A stretch of 64,000 bases of DNA from Synechococcus sp. WH 8101. GTDB lineage: Bacteria > Cyanobacteriota > Cyanobacteriia > PCC-6307 > Cyanobiaceae. The translations under genes were made by a program, and so were the position numbers. The stretch is from positions 1,860,001 through 1,924,000 of the forward strand of contig NZ_CP035914.1 of the NCBI RefSeq assembly GCF_004209775.1. The letters are read 5' to 3'. Shown in pieces: positions 28,385 through 36,353 of the stretch (positions are counted from its first letter, which is position 1; each line of letters begins with the position of its first letter). The notes under the pieces are model-generated. The model ran no database searches. It was not told the DNA's origin and saw nothing but the letters and a program-made list of their open reading frames with translations.

Positions 28385-28618
28385 ATGCTCCCCTTCAGTC
28401 CGTTCTGCCCGATCAGTGCAGCGAAGATCGCCGGCCTGAAGGCCACGGTGATGCTGCTGCTCGTGCTTCTGATCAAGTCGAAACTGCTGCGCGTGAAGAT
28501 GTCACTGCTCGGCTCCCTGCTCGGCCTGTTCATGCTCACCGGATTTCTGTTGAGCACGGGCCTCCTCACCCTGATCGCCGGTGGCGCCGTGGCCTACGCC
28601 GCAACAAAAGGCAAGTGA
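28385..28618 (+). CDS. Small two-helix membrane protein
   Basis: 77 residues from ATG 28385: MLPFSPFCPISAAKIAGLK, then hydrophobic helices TVMLLLVLLIKSKLL and GSLLGLFMLTGFLLSTGLLTLIAGGAVAYA. Its TGA shares a base with the next ATG (TGATG at 28616-28620), so translation of the two is probably coupled. No family recognised. Confidence 0.6.
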   Translation: MLPFSPFCPISAAKIAGLKATVMLLLVLLIKSKLLRVKMSLLGSLLGLFMLTGFLLSTGLLTLIAGGAVAYAATKGK

Positions 28619-28944
28619 TGGACGATTCCTCGAACCAGACCACGGCATCTCCCAGCCGCGAGCAGATCCTGGCTGCCTCGGCAGGCTGGGTAGCCGTTTT
28701 GCTCAATGTGATTCCCGGCCTTGGCGCCGGCTACCTGTATCAGCGCCGCTGGAAGGCGTATTGGATCACCTCGGTGCTGGCCACAGCCTGGTTTGCGGCA
28801 GGTGCGGCCCTCGGCCAGAACGCTGACCCTGCCGCTGAAGCTCAGAATCAGCTGGTAGGTCTGATCGGCCTGGTGCTGCTGGCAGCAATCACGGCTGCTG
28901 AAGCGGGGCTGTCCGTGAAGCGGGTGCGTCGCAACCAGGGGTGA
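28618..28944 (+). CDS. Small membrane protein, hypothetical
   Basis: 108 residues with three hydrophobic stretches: AGWVAVLLNVIPGLGAGYLY, YWITSVLATAWFAAGAALG and LVGLIGLVLLAAITAAEAG, and a basic C-terminus. The GLGAGYLYQRRWKAYWI pattern resembles small TM2-like or DUF-type membrane proteins, without a firm assignment. It is translationally coupled to both neighbours: TGATG upstream and GTGA downstream. Confidence 0.65.
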   Translation: MDDSSNQTTASPSREQILAASAGWVAVLLNVIPGLGAGYLYQRRWKAYWITSVLATAWFAAGAALGQNADPAAEAQNQLVGLIGLVLLAAITAAEAGLSVKRVRRNQG

Positions 28945-29657
28945 ACAACCAGCAGGCCGCTGCCGCTGTGCTTCGGTTCTGGTTTGAAGACTGCCGGCCC
29001 CATCAGTGGTTCCAACAAAGCGATGCCTTTGATGGGGAGGTTCGCAGCCGCTTTGGGCCCCTGACCATGGAGGCCCTTGCTGGCCAACTGACGGCATGGG
29101 GAGAGGAACCGGACAGCGGGCTTGCCTTGGTGCTGCTGTTGGATCAGTTCAGTCGACAGCTGTATCGGGATCAGCCAGAGGCCTTCAGTGGCGATGCAGC
29201 GGCCCTGGCCCTGAGCCGTCAGGCGTTGGCCTGCGGCTGGTTGTCCGACGAAACATCCCGCCCGCGACGACAGTTCTGGTTGATGCCCTTTCTGCACAGC
29301 GAAACCCTCGCTGACCTGGAGGAGGGGATTCTGTTGCTCGAGCGCTTCAGCGATCCTGCAACTGCTGCCGTGGCACGAAGAAACAGGGAGCTTCTCCTGC
29401 GTTTCGGCCGGTACCCCCATCGCAATGCTGCCCTGGGGCGACTCTCCACTGCAGAGGAGGAGAGCTATCTGCTGACGCGTCACTTACCCCAGTGCGACTG
29501 CTGCGGCAGAGCAGGCCCCCTTCACTACCGCGTGCGCAGCGATGCACGGCCTGAGTGGAGACTCGCCTGCCCTGAATGCTGGGAACCAATCAGCCGACAG
29601 CCCGGCTACCGCTACGGCGGCACCCGCAAGGCCAACCGCCGTCAACGCAAACGTTGA
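28941..29657 (+). CDS. DUF924 family protein with C-terminal Cys-pair extension
   Basis: 238 residues. Residues 1-180 match DUF924: VLRFWFEDCRPHQWFQQSD, LALVLLLDQFSRQLYRD, PRRQFWLMPFLHSE and GRYPHRNAALGRLSTAEE. The family forms an all-helical TPR-like fold with unknown function. The last 55 residues add two Cys pairs (CDCCGRAG and ACPECW) plus a basic tail, resembling a zinc ribbon, which is not part of the usual domain. GTG 28941 overlaps the previous stop. Confidence 0.85.
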   Translation: MNNQQAAAAVLRFWFEDCRPHQWFQQSDAFDGEVRSRFGPLTMEALAGQLTAWGEEPDSGLALVLLLDQFSRQLYRDQPEAFSGDAAALALSRQALACGWLSDETSRPRRQFWLMPFLHSETLADLEEGILLLERFSDPATAAVARRNRELLLRFGRYPHRNAALGRLSTAEEESYLLTRHLPQCDCCGRAGPLHYRVRSDARPEWRLACPECWEPISRQPGYRYGGTRKANRRQRKR

Positions 29658-29686
29658 GGACAAGCGTTGAACACAGGCATCAGAAT

Positions 29687-30025
29687 TCAACCAAAGGTTG
29701 AACCGTTCCAGCCCCAGCAGCTGGCCTGGACATCCTCAAAGCCGATGTAGATGCGATTGGCGGGAATACCCGTGCGGGCCTGGATGAGCTCACAAAACGC
29801 GGCGGTCATCGCCGGCGGCCTCAGGGCTCCGATCGACTTGACCTCCACATAGGCACAGGGCTCAGCGCTACCGGCGAAGGTCATGGGCACGCCGGTCTCC
29901 AGCAGGGTCATCACATAAGCCTCCGGCTTGCCGGTCTGCTCGGCCAACGCCGAAGACAGCTCCTGCAGCAGCGCCGAACCATCCTGGACGGCAGGCAACG
30001 ACGTGCGCACGTTGATCAGGGGCAC
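29687..30025 (-). CDS. MIF/phenylpyruvate-tautomerase-like protein
   Basis: 112 residues of the macrophage-migration-inhibitory-factor fold. The start is taken as GTG 30025 because it puts Pro directly after the initiator (M-P-LINVRTSLP); in this superfamily the N-terminal Pro is the catalytic base. Other matches are KPEAYVMTLLE, FAGSAEPCAYVEVKSIG and IPANRIYIGFEDV. A tautomerase activity is likely; the physiological substrate in cyanobacteria is unknown. Confidence 0.88.
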   Translation of the reverse strand: MPLINVRTSLPAVQDGSALLQELSSALAEQTGKPEAYVMTLLETGVPMTFAGSAEPCAYVEVKSIGALRPPAMTAAFCELIQARTGIPANRIYIGFEDVQASCWGWNGSTFG

Positions 30026-30085
30026 AGCGGGCGGAGCAGCGATGCGGAAATGCTGCCACGTCAAGGCATGACTGTCTTGAACCAG

Positions 30086-30268
30086 CTAGTCCTCCCGCCG
30101 GAAGATGCGCTCCAGCTCAGCGCGGAACTCTCGGCTGCTCAGCGGCTCCCCCGCACGGCGGCGGCGGTTGCGCTTCAACAGCGAGGCGATCCACCACACC
30201 TGGAGGGCCGCGAAACAAGCACCGAACACCACCAGACTGATGGTGGGCGTATCGAGAGCGGTGAGCAT
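30086..30268 (-). CDS. Small single-helix membrane protein
   Basis: 60 residues: one helix (TISLVVFGACFAALQVWWIASLL) then a strongly basic cytoplasmic tail (KRNRRRRAGEP) and an amphipathic C-terminal helix (FRAELERIFRRED). Positive-inside rule places the C-terminus in the cytoplasm. No family recognised. Confidence 0.65.
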   Translation of the reverse strand: MLTALDTPTISLVVFGACFAALQVWWIASLLKRNRRRRAGEPLSSREFRAELERIFRRED

Positions 30269-30312
30269 CGGTGGGTTGTTTCTAGGGTGGCCTGCAGGCC
30301 TGAATCATCGCG

Positions 30313-30564
30313 ATGAACGCTCCATTCGTGCGCCAGCAGGACAAGGATGAATGGCGTGACTTCATCCTGCGCGAACTGGTGAGCTTTCTCTCGGCTCGCA
30401 AGGAGGAGATCTACAGCAACTACGCCGAACGCAGCCAGGGACAATTACCCCTTGAGACGATCGAAGCCGCCGGGCTGATGGATTTCGAGCTGGCGGTCAC
30501 CTTCCTGCAGGACAAACGCTCCGGCCTGGGCCGCGGTTTCCTGGGGATGAACCTGATCCCCTGA
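30313..30564 (+). CDS. Conserved hypothetical small protein
   Basis: 83 residues, soluble, mostly helical: FVRQQDKDEWRDFILRELVS, ARKEEIYSNYAERSQGQLP and FELAVTFLQDKRSGLGRGFL. It is divergent from the 60-residue membrane-protein gene at 30086. Composition and codon use resemble the neighbours, which supports real coding; no family recognised. Confidence 0.65.
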   Translation: MNAPFVRQQDKDEWRDFILRELVSFLSARKEEIYSNYAERSQGQLPLETIEAAGLMDFELAVTFLQDKRSGLGRGFLGMNLIP

Positions 30565-30642
30565 GGTCGGGTCGTCGATCACGCCATCGACACCGGCCGA
30601 ATCCTCCATCTGAGACTGGAGCTGTTCTGCATCAGGCAACCG

Positions 30643-30744
30643 ATGGTTTTCCAACCCAGTGATCCTCGCTTCTGGAAGGCGATCGTTGGCGTGATCTCCC
30701 TGGTGGTGGGTTGCGGCCTGGCTTGGCTGGTGCTGCAGATGTGA
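30643..30744 (+). CDS. 33-residue single-helix membrane protein
   Basis: A short open frame, ATG 30643 to TGA 30744: a polar N-terminus (MVFQPSDPRFWK) then one hydrophobic helix (AIVGVISLVVGCGLAWLVLQ). It resembles the single-helix subunits and regulators common in thylakoid complexes, although none can be named. A second 33-residue protein of the same design lies at 38946. Confidence 0.5.
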   Translation: MVFQPSDPRFWKAIVGVISLVVGCGLAWLVLQM

Positions 30745-30880
30745 GGGGCTTCAGAAAGCAGCCTGCTCAGCCGGTTGTCCTCGGTGATGCGGGAACGCTG
30801 AAAAACAGCTGCACTGTCGCCATCGCGACGACCGGACTGGTTCAGGGCACCAAGCATGAACAGACAATGCCCTCGCCCCC

Positions 30881-31069
30881 ATGACCACCGAACAGGCGAT
30901 CGAACTGATCGAAGGCGCGTTGGATTACAGCCGTCAACGCACCAAATTGCTGGGTAGCTGGGAACGTCAGGGTGATGCTGAGGCGATCCAGCAGGAGTTC
31001 GACGAATGGCTGAATCCTCGCGGTGATGCCCTGCCATTGATGCCCTGCCCCCTGCCTGACGGGAAGTGA
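30881..31069 (+). CDS. Small hypothetical protein
   Basis: 62 residues, soluble: an N-terminal helix (TTEQAIELIEGALDYSRQR), a second helix (DAEAIQQEFDEWLN) and a Pro-rich tail. Amphipathic patterning supports coding. It converges with the DUF427 gene 22 bases away. No family recognised. Confidence 0.55.
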   Translation: MTTEQAIELIEGALDYSRQRTKLLGSWERQGDAEAIQQEFDEWLNPRGDALPLMPCPLPDGK

Positions 31070-31091
31070 ACGGTTGTCGGCTGGGAAGGGT

Positions 31092-31376
31092 TCAGCTGAT
31101 CTCCACCCCTTTACCCCGGTAAAAGGCGAAGCGTTCGCGGATCGATTCGGCGTCGGGCTTGGGAGTGTCATACGCCCAGACGGCATTGCTGATCGATTGA
31201 TCTCCCACCACCACATCCCAGTAGCGGGCCGTTCCCTTCCAGCCGCACACGGTGGTGTGAGTCGACTCGCGAAAGAATTCCGGGCGCATGGAGGGTCGGG
31301 GGAAATAGGGATTACCATCCACCATCACGATGTCGTCGCTTTCAGCAAGCACCTGGCCGTTGAAGATCGCCTTCAT
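31092..31376 (-). CDS. DUF427 family protein
   Basis: 94 residues from ATG 31376. It carries the DUF427 pattern: an N-terminal KAIFNGQVLAESDDIVMVDG, PYFPRPSMRPEFF, the conserved TVCGWKGTARYWDVVV and AVWAYDTPKPDAESIRERFAFY. The family is a small beta fold of unknown function, widespread in bacteria and fungi. It is divergent from the GNAT gene at 31431. Confidence 0.88.
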   Translation of the reverse strand: MKAIFNGQVLAESDDIVMVDGNPYFPRPSMRPEFFRESTHTTVCGWKGTARYWDVVVGDQSISNAVWAYDTPKPDAESIRERFAFYRGKGVEIS

Positions 31377-31430
31377 CGCAATGCGTACCACCGGAATCAA
31401 CGGCAGCGTAGGAGGAAGCAGCCCCATGCC

Positions 31431-31916
31431 ATGACCATTCACACCCTTCATCTGGCGGCGTTTTCCGCCGAACCGCTCTACGGCCCCGAGGAAGCACGCA
31501 CGATCGCCGACCTGGCCGAGACATTGATCGCCGAAGGGCAGGCCAGCTTCACGCTGGAACGGGAGGGAACCGTGGTGGCCCATGCCTGCTACACACCGCT
31601 CAGGCTGGTTGAAGCGCCCCAGCTCAAGGCCTATGTGATGGCGCCCCTGGCGGTGCTTCCCGCCTGGCAAAAGCAGGGTCTGGCCACTGAGTTGATGCAC
31701 CAGGCGGAAGAGGCGCTGGATGCTGATGCGATCTTCGTGCTGGGCAATCCCCTGCACTACGCCCGCCGCTTCTCCACCCCGCATCAGGTGTCGCCTCCCC
31801 AACCCACCGACCACGCGGCCTGCTGGTTCGCCCGGGCGCTCAAGCCCGGGGTTCTCGATGACCTCAAGAGCGCATCACAGATCGACGGCGCTCTCAACAA
31901 TCCGGAGTTGTGGTGA
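31431..31916 (+). CDS. GNAT-family N-acetyltransferase
   Basis: 161 residues from ATG 31431, preceded by a purine-rich ribosome site (ggaggaag). The GNAT fold is visible in the central strand (KAYVMAPLAVLPAWQKQGLA), where V-x-P-x-x-Q-x-x-G/A is the acetyl-CoA loop, and in LMHQAEEAL and IFVLGNPLHYARRF. It is the YhbS-like subtype, with an N-terminal LETLIAEGQASFTL-type strand. Substrate unknown. Confidence 0.85.
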   Translation: MTIHTLHLAAFSAEPLYGPEEARTIADLAETLIAEGQASFTLEREGTVVAHACYTPLRLVEAPQLKAYVMAPLAVLPAWQKQGLATELMHQAEEALDADAIFVLGNPLHYARRFSTPHQVSPPQPTDHAACWFARALKPGVLDDLKSASQIDGALNNPELW

Positions 31917-32050
31917 TCCCGAATGATTTGGATCTGTGCCATGGTGGAGGAGTGAAGCGGGTGTTCCCACGCAAGGGGGCCCGCCAGCCAAGTGAGCCTG
32001 AATATCCACTCCATTCAGCGCGATCCGAATACATCGACCAAGCAAAAACC

Positions 32051-32206
32051 ATGAAAAAACACTCCGCGCCCAAGCGCGATCTGCTCAGTTCGACTGAGCG
32101 GACAAGGGCTGTCAGCAGCGCGACTCCTCCCCGGAGCAAGGGCAAGGCCGGTCACTCCACAACACCCCAGTGGATCAGCTGGGAGGATCTGCTCGGGCAT
32201 CGCTGA
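32051..32206 (+). CDS. Possible 51-residue basic protein
   Basis: From ATG 32051: MKKHSAPKRDLLSSTERTR, a Ser/Thr/Pro/Lys-rich middle, and an ordered tail QWISWEDLLGHR. The open frame extends upstream to 31910, but the ATG with MKKH is more natural. The composition is unusual enough that this remains a candidate. It is convergent with the hydrolase, 3 bases away. Confidence 0.4.
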   Translation: MKKHSAPKRDLLSSTERTRAVSSATPPRSKGKAGHSTTPQWISWEDLLGHR

Positions 32207-32209
32207 GAT

Positions 32210-33139
32210 CTACGAGGGCCAAGCCGCCTTTTGCAGAACGGCCGCAGCATGGGCCTGGGCCTCCGCCGCATCGGGAGCGATCCAAAACGCCAGGTGGGAG
32301 CCCGCCGGGATCCAGTGCAGCTCGGCAGCTTCGATCTGGCCATGGGCCCACCGGGCATCCTCGGGAAGCACATCCCGATCGGCTTCACCATGCAGGATCA
32401 GGGTGGGGCAGCGGATGGCGGTGAGATCGAGCTGGCTGATCGCCGCCAGCTGCTTTAGATCATTGCGAAGGCCCTCGTGACGTTGCTGAAACCGATCCGA
32501 CATCGTGCGCATCATCGCCTGCACGAAGGCCAGCTTGTCTGACGAGTGCATCACCTCGCTGACCCGCTCCTGCAAAGCTTCCGGACTGAGGCTGCTTTCC
32601 GTCTTCAACAGATTGCTCACCACGGCGCCGGGGAAGTGACGCCCCAACCAATCCATCAAACCAATACCCGGTCGGCTGAGAAAGATCGCTTCTTCCCAGG
32701 CACTCAGCTGCTCACCCTTGAGATAAGCCTGCGTCACCCCATCAATCACCACGAGGGATTGCACCCGATCGGGGTATCGACTGGCGAGCAGATAGGCCGG
32801 CGGGCCACCAGCAGACGCTCCCACCACGCCAACGGAAGGCAGCTCCAGGGCGTCGAGCAGCGCCGCAAGCAAATCCGCCTGCTCCTCCAGGTGGACGCCG
32901 CTGCTGAGGGGAGTGCCCAGATACCCCGGCCGCGACGGCGCAATCACACGAAACCCTGCCTCCAGCAAGGGAAGAGCCATCAACAGCCCCTGGTCGCAAC
33001 CACCAGGCCCACCATGCACCGAGAGCACGGTGGGCCCCTCACCCAGACAGGCGATCTCCACCGCACCCAAAGCGGTTTTAATCAGCCGGGAAGGCTGGGA
33101 CAGACAGACCTCAACGCTGAACACGCGGCGGCTGGGCAA
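32210..33139 (-). CDS. Alpha/beta-hydrolase
   Basis: 309 residues. Oxyanion region VLSVHGGPGGCDQG, nucleophile elbow GASAGG (Ser in GxSxG), acid near HGEADRDVLPED and catalytic His in AGSHLAFW. The HGGPG motif is typical of the proline-iminopeptidase and related branch, but no peptidase-specific feature is seen. No signal peptide. Substrate unknown. Confidence 0.88.
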   Translation of the reverse strand: MPSRRVFSVEVCLSQPSRLIKTALGAVEIACLGEGPTVLSVHGGPGGCDQGLLMALPLLEAGFRVIAPSRPGYLGTPLSSGVHLEEQADLLAALLDALELPSVGVVGASAGGPPAYLLASRYPDRVQSLVVIDGVTQAYLKGEQLSAWEEAIFLSRPGIGLMDWLGRHFPGAVVSNLLKTESSLSPEALQERVSEVMHSSDKLAFVQAMMRTMSDRFQQRHEGLRNDLKQLAAISQLDLTAIRCPTLILHGEADRDVLPEDARWAHGQIEAAELHWIPAGSHLAFWIAPDAAEAQAHAAAVLQKAAWPS

Positions 33140-33650
33140 CTTGAATAACGCTAAAGCGATACCGTCGTCAGCGCATCCCCCTTTTGGGGCATGCCATCTT
33201 CACTCTTGAACGTTTTCCTGTGGAGAGCAATGCGCGATTCCACCGATTGCCTTTGTGTTGCGGAGCACCAAGAGTGTGTGCATCGAGATCGGAGGAGCCC
33301 ATGACGGCCGACACTCCACCGGAGCAAAACTGAGAAGCAGCCTGACTTTCCGGCCCCTGCTCCAACAGTTTCCACCCATCCGTGAGGCTGGTCCTTCGGC
33401 AGGCAACGACTGTGCGCCACGTCGATCGACACTCCACTGCACTGCTCACGCGGTTGGTCAACACACCCGTTGCTCAACCGATCAGGTGCCCCGGAGCTGC
33501 ATCAGCCCCACCTCTGGACTCAAGGCCCCAGGCGCCAACAGCCAGTCGCTTCGCAACGAACGCGAACAAGGCCGTCCCTTCCACCGGAGGGGGCGGCCTT
33601 TGCCTTGAAGAAGGCACCGTTTCCCCTGCGAACGGGGTGATGATGCAGGC
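33140..33650. other. 510-base gene-free region
   Basis: Between two divergent genes there is no convincing reading frame on either strand. It contains a ribosome-site-like ggagga followed by a ten-codon frame at 33301, two copies of cgacactccac (33309 and 33428) about 120 bases apart, and a strong hairpin at 33568. The layout would fit a small RNA on the plus strand, but no known cyanobacterial RNA (6S, tmRNA, SRP, RNase P, Yfr1) was recognised. Confidence 0.4.
33568..33600 (+). terminator. Hairpin, possible terminator of an uncharacterised transcript
   Basis: A stem of 7 perfect pairs (aaggccg / cggcctt), extended by 3 more across a small bulge, with a loop of about a dozen bases. The following sequence is tgccttg, a weak U tract, so termination is plausible but not certain. 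It lies 50 bases before the YccF gene and after 430 bases of gene-free sequence. Confidence 0.5.
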
Positions 33651-34061
33651 ATGATCAGTTCCCTGCTCAACATTCTCTGGGTCGTGCTCGGGGGGTTTGT
33701 GATGGCCCTGGGCTGGTGGCTGGCAGGCCTGATCTGCGCGATCACGATCATCGGGCTGCCCTGGGCGCGCTCCTGCTTTGTGATCGGCAGGTTCTCGCTC
33801 TGGCCGTTCGGGCAGGAAGCCGTGAACCGCAAAGATCTGAGCGGCCGAGGCGATCTGGGCACCGGGCCGCTGGGGCTGCTCGGCAACGTGCTCTGGTTCC
33901 TGGTGGCGGGGTGGTGGCTGGCGATCGGCCATCTCACCTCGGCGCTGGCCTGCTTCGTGACGATCATCGGCATTCCCTTCGGGATCCAGCACATCAAGCT
34001 GGCGCTGATCGCTCTTGCGCCGGTGGGCATGACCGTGGTGCCGGTGCGCTCGACTGATTGA
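33651..34061 (+). CDS. YccF-domain membrane protein
   Basis: 136 residues with the duplicated YccF repeat: LLNILWVVLGGFVMALGWWL with TIIGLPWARSCFVIG, then LLGNVLWFLVAGWWLAIG with TIIGIPFGIQHIKLA. About four membrane helices. The family occurs in many bacteria, sometimes near ion channels; no biochemical function is established. Confidence 0.92.
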   Translation: MISSLLNILWVVLGGFVMALGWWLAGLICAITIIGLPWARSCFVIGRFSLWPFGQEAVNRKDLSGRGDLGTGPLGLLGNVLWFLVAGWWLAIGHLTSALACFVTIIGIPFGIQHIKLALIALAPVGMTVVPVRSTD

Positions 34062-34085
34062 GATCCACTGGCACAACATCGGCCC

Positions 34086-34352
34086 ATGCAACGCGACATC
34101 CCCAATCAGGAGACCACGCAGAAATGGTTCCGCAGCCACCTGCTCAACCGCGAGGTAGAACTGCAGGAGCTCTACGAGCTGCCGCTGGGGGAGCTGGATC
34201 TGTTGATGGCCGAAACCGCGGAGATCCGCTCCGATCCGGAAAACCGGGCCCGCAACCATGGCCGCTGGTGCACAGCGGGCTACATGCTCGAGCTGGCGCG
34301 GATCATTGATGCAAGGCGCCTCAGCGGGGCACCCACCACCACCCCTGGCTGA
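34086..34352 (+). CDS. Small hypothetical protein
   Basis: 88 residues, soluble and helical: ETTQKWFRSHLLNREVELQE, LPLGELDLLMAETAEIRSDP and WCTAGYMLELARIID, with no signal or membrane helix. It follows the YccF gene by 24 bases and may be co-transcribed. No family recognised. Confidence 0.6.
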   Translation: MQRDIPNQETTQKWFRSHLLNREVELQELYELPLGELDLLMAETAEIRSDPENRARNHGRWCTAGYMLELARIIDARRLSGAPTTTPG

Positions 34353-34383
34353 TCAGCATCACCCCATGGACTGAGACGCATGC

Positions 34384-34560
34384 TCAACGACGGCTCAGCC
34401 AGCTCCACACAAACCACACGATCACGGCCAGCAGCACCCAGGGCAGCAGCCCCCGCAGCAGGATGGCCGCGATGAGCAACACGAGCAGGCTCACGGCGGT
34501 GCGCTTCACCAGAGCCTTGCTCTGGTCGGTCATGTAGTGCCAGCGGGGAAGGAGCGCCAT
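34384..34560 (-). CDS. 58-residue two-helix membrane protein
   Basis: ATG 34560 to TGA 34384. A polar N-terminus (MALLPRWHYMTDQSKALVKR) is followed by two hydrophobic segments (TAVSLLVLLIAAILL and LLPWVLLAVIVWFVWSWL) and a basic end. The clean hydrophobic pattern and position between the 34086 gene and an intergenic gap support coding. No family recognised. Confidence 0.6.
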   Translation of the reverse strand: MALLPRWHYMTDQSKALVKRTAVSLLVLLIAAILLRGLLPWVLLAVIVWFVWSWLSRR

Positions 34561-34795
34561 CGATCTGGAACCTCAGGGTTGCCACCAGGGCCATTGAAAC
34601 CCTGGCCACTCGATCCGCGTGTTCACCTAATTTGCCCCCTCCCGTGAAGTTGCGGAGGCAAGGGAAGTGTCTCAGTGACATCGTGCTTGAGGATCGGGGT
34701 TGAGTTAGTGATCCTGGTCTGCCTGGGCGGAGTGCTGACGTCTTGGCCCTTCGGGACTCCGCCGGTAGACAGCTGGAGGTGTTGCCTTGAATTCC

Positions 34796-35029
34796 CTATC
34801 CCACCAGGGCCAGCCAGGCGCCAGCGGCAGCGGCAAGCAAGCCACAGATCAGTGCCTGCAGCACGGTGGCGGAGGGATCCGGCTTCTCCCAGCGATCAAT
34901 CGTGCGGCAGGCGATCGCATAACACTCGCCATTGCGATCGAGCTTGGCGAGGTAGCGCTCAATGAAGCGCTCATCCAACTCCAGGCGGTGGAGCTTGGCG
35001 CGGATCTGGTTGCGCTCGAACTGGGTCAT
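34796..35029 (-). CDS. Small tail-anchored-type protein
   Basis: 77 residues from ATG 35029. The first 55 residues are soluble and helical (FERNQIRAKLHRLELDERFIE, YAIACRTIDRWEKPD), and the last 20 form a hydrophobic helix (TVLQALICGLLAAAAGAWLALVG), so it may be anchored by its C-terminus. The frame extends upstream to 35107, but the ATG fits best. No family recognised. Confidence 0.55.
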   Translation of the reverse strand: MTQFERNQIRAKLHRLELDERFIERYLAKLDRNGECYAIACRTIDRWEKPDPSATVLQALICGLLAAAAGAWLALVG

Positions 35030-35217
35030 GGGCGCTCTTCTAACCAAAGGCCACCAAGGGACGTGAGGGCCATCCCCCATTCGGGGGATGCAAAAGCGAA
35101 AACACAAACCAAGACTGGCTTCAGGCTGATTGCTTCGATGCCTAACCGCCTGAGGCGTGGTGGCCCAGCTCCTTCAGCTGGAGGTATTGGCATGAGCAGC
35201 GACGCCGCCCCGATGGC

Positions 35218-35589
35218 TCAGAACACGCAAAAGCGCACATCCACAGCATCACCGTTGAGCACCCTGTAGCGGTACAGGCCGGCACGGGGCGTTCTGATCC
35301 GCCGATAGCCCGCGGGTTCGGCCATGGCATCAGCCTCTTCGCCGGGGTAGATCACCATCACCTGCAAAGGAACCGCATCGGGCCGTGGATCAAGGCGTGG
35401 ATCGATCCGCCACTCCTGCGCGCCACCCAGTTGCAGCGTCAGCTCAACCGGCGCTGCTCCCGCGTAAGTGCCGCAACTGGATCCCCTTGCGAATTGAATC
35501 GGCACCACCGGAATCGGCGCCGCCGAAGCCGCTGGACTCAACAACGGCAGCAGCATCCATGCGAGCCCAGAAAGAAACGAACAACGCAT
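35218..35589 (-). CDS. Exported hypothetical protein
   Basis: 123 residues with a signal peptide (FLSGLAWMLLPLLSPAASA, cleavage before APIPV). The mature domain is beta-rich: PVELTLQLGGAQEWRI, VPLQVMVIYPGEE, and GLYRYRVLNGDAVDVRFCVF at the end, with Cys in SSCGTY and the final RFCVF as a possible disulfide. Its ATG overlaps a possible divergent start at 35588. No family recognised. Confidence 0.6.
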   Translation of the reverse strand: MRCSFLSGLAWMLLPLLSPAASAAPIPVVPIQFARGSSCGTYAGAAPVELTLQLGGAQEWRIDPRLDPRPDAVPLQVMVIYPGEEADAMAEPAGYRRIRTPRAGLYRYRVLNGDAVDVRFCVF

Positions 35590-35644
35590 GCGTGATCAAG
35601 TAGCTCAACGGATGATGATGCAAAGCCAAAGCATCACGCACAAC

Positions 35645-36334
35645 ATGATCCGCATTGCAATGGTGATGGGTTGGACACTCCTCGTCGGCGGGGTCAACGC
35701 CATCACGGCGAGCAGTGCCGGGAAGGCCATGACCGCCGAGCCCTGGGTGAACTGCCTTTACAACAACAAAAGCATCGCCTGCCGGCGCACCTTCCTCTGC
35801 ACCGATGCCCCCTGCAACCGTTTCAAGCTGGAGTGGAAAGACGGTATCCACGACACCTACACACGGGTGAGGGACGGTGCTGCACGCAATGTGGGCTTCT
35901 ACAAAGACCAACGGGGAGGAGAATGGATGCTTCGGGGGTATGCCGACAGCTTCGGACTTATCAATCAAACCAACGGGAATACCATCATCTTCGGCATGAC
36001 GCTGGCGGAATGCCGCAACAGTTCCGGCCTGAGCGATCTCTGCGGACCGAAACAGAATGAGGCCAGGGCTGAGCCCCAGCAGGTCTTGGCAATCCTGCTC
36101 AGACAGCTTGATGCCAAGCCCATGGGCCTCTACGACGGGGTGCGCTTGCTGCGGATCAACCGGCAGGGTGGCGGTAGTGTCACCGTGACCGTGAGCTGCG
36201 AGCGCGAGCAGTGGCGGGTGCAGAACAGCGACAACCCACAAGGTCGCCCCAGCTTTTACGACGCCCCCTTCCTCTCAGCGAAAGGAATCAGCCGCACCTG
36301 GGTGTGCACAGAGCCGGCCAGGGTCCTGGAGTGA
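35645..36334 (+). CDS. Exported hypothetical protein, Cys-rich
   Basis: 229 residues if started at ATG 35645, which gives a signal peptide (MIRIAMVMGWTLLVGGVNA); ATGs at 35588 and 35612 are also open. The mature part carries many Cys in the first third (NCLYNNKSIACRRTFLCTDAPC) plus later single Cys, suggesting disulfide bonds in the periplasm. The C-terminal half has VTVTVSCEREQWRVQ and RTWVCTEP. No family recognised. Confidence 0.6.
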   Translation: MIRIAMVMGWTLLVGGVNAITASSAGKAMTAEPWVNCLYNNKSIACRRTFLCTDAPCNRFKLEWKDGIHDTYTRVRDGAARNVGFYKDQRGGEWMLRGYADSFGLINQTNGNTIIFGMTLAECRNSSGLSDLCGPKQNEARAEPQQVLAILLRQLDAKPMGLYDGVRLLRINRQGGGSVTVTVSCEREQWRVQNSDNPQGRPSFYDAPFLSAKGISRTWVCTEPARVLE

Positions 36335-36353
36335 GGGATCGAAGAGCGCAGGA

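Noticed and set aside
33140-33600. Assignment of the gene-free region to tmRNA, 6S, SRP or RNase P RNA
   Set aside because: None of the conserved words of these RNAs (tag-peptide coding part, SRP domain IV, RNase P core) were found.
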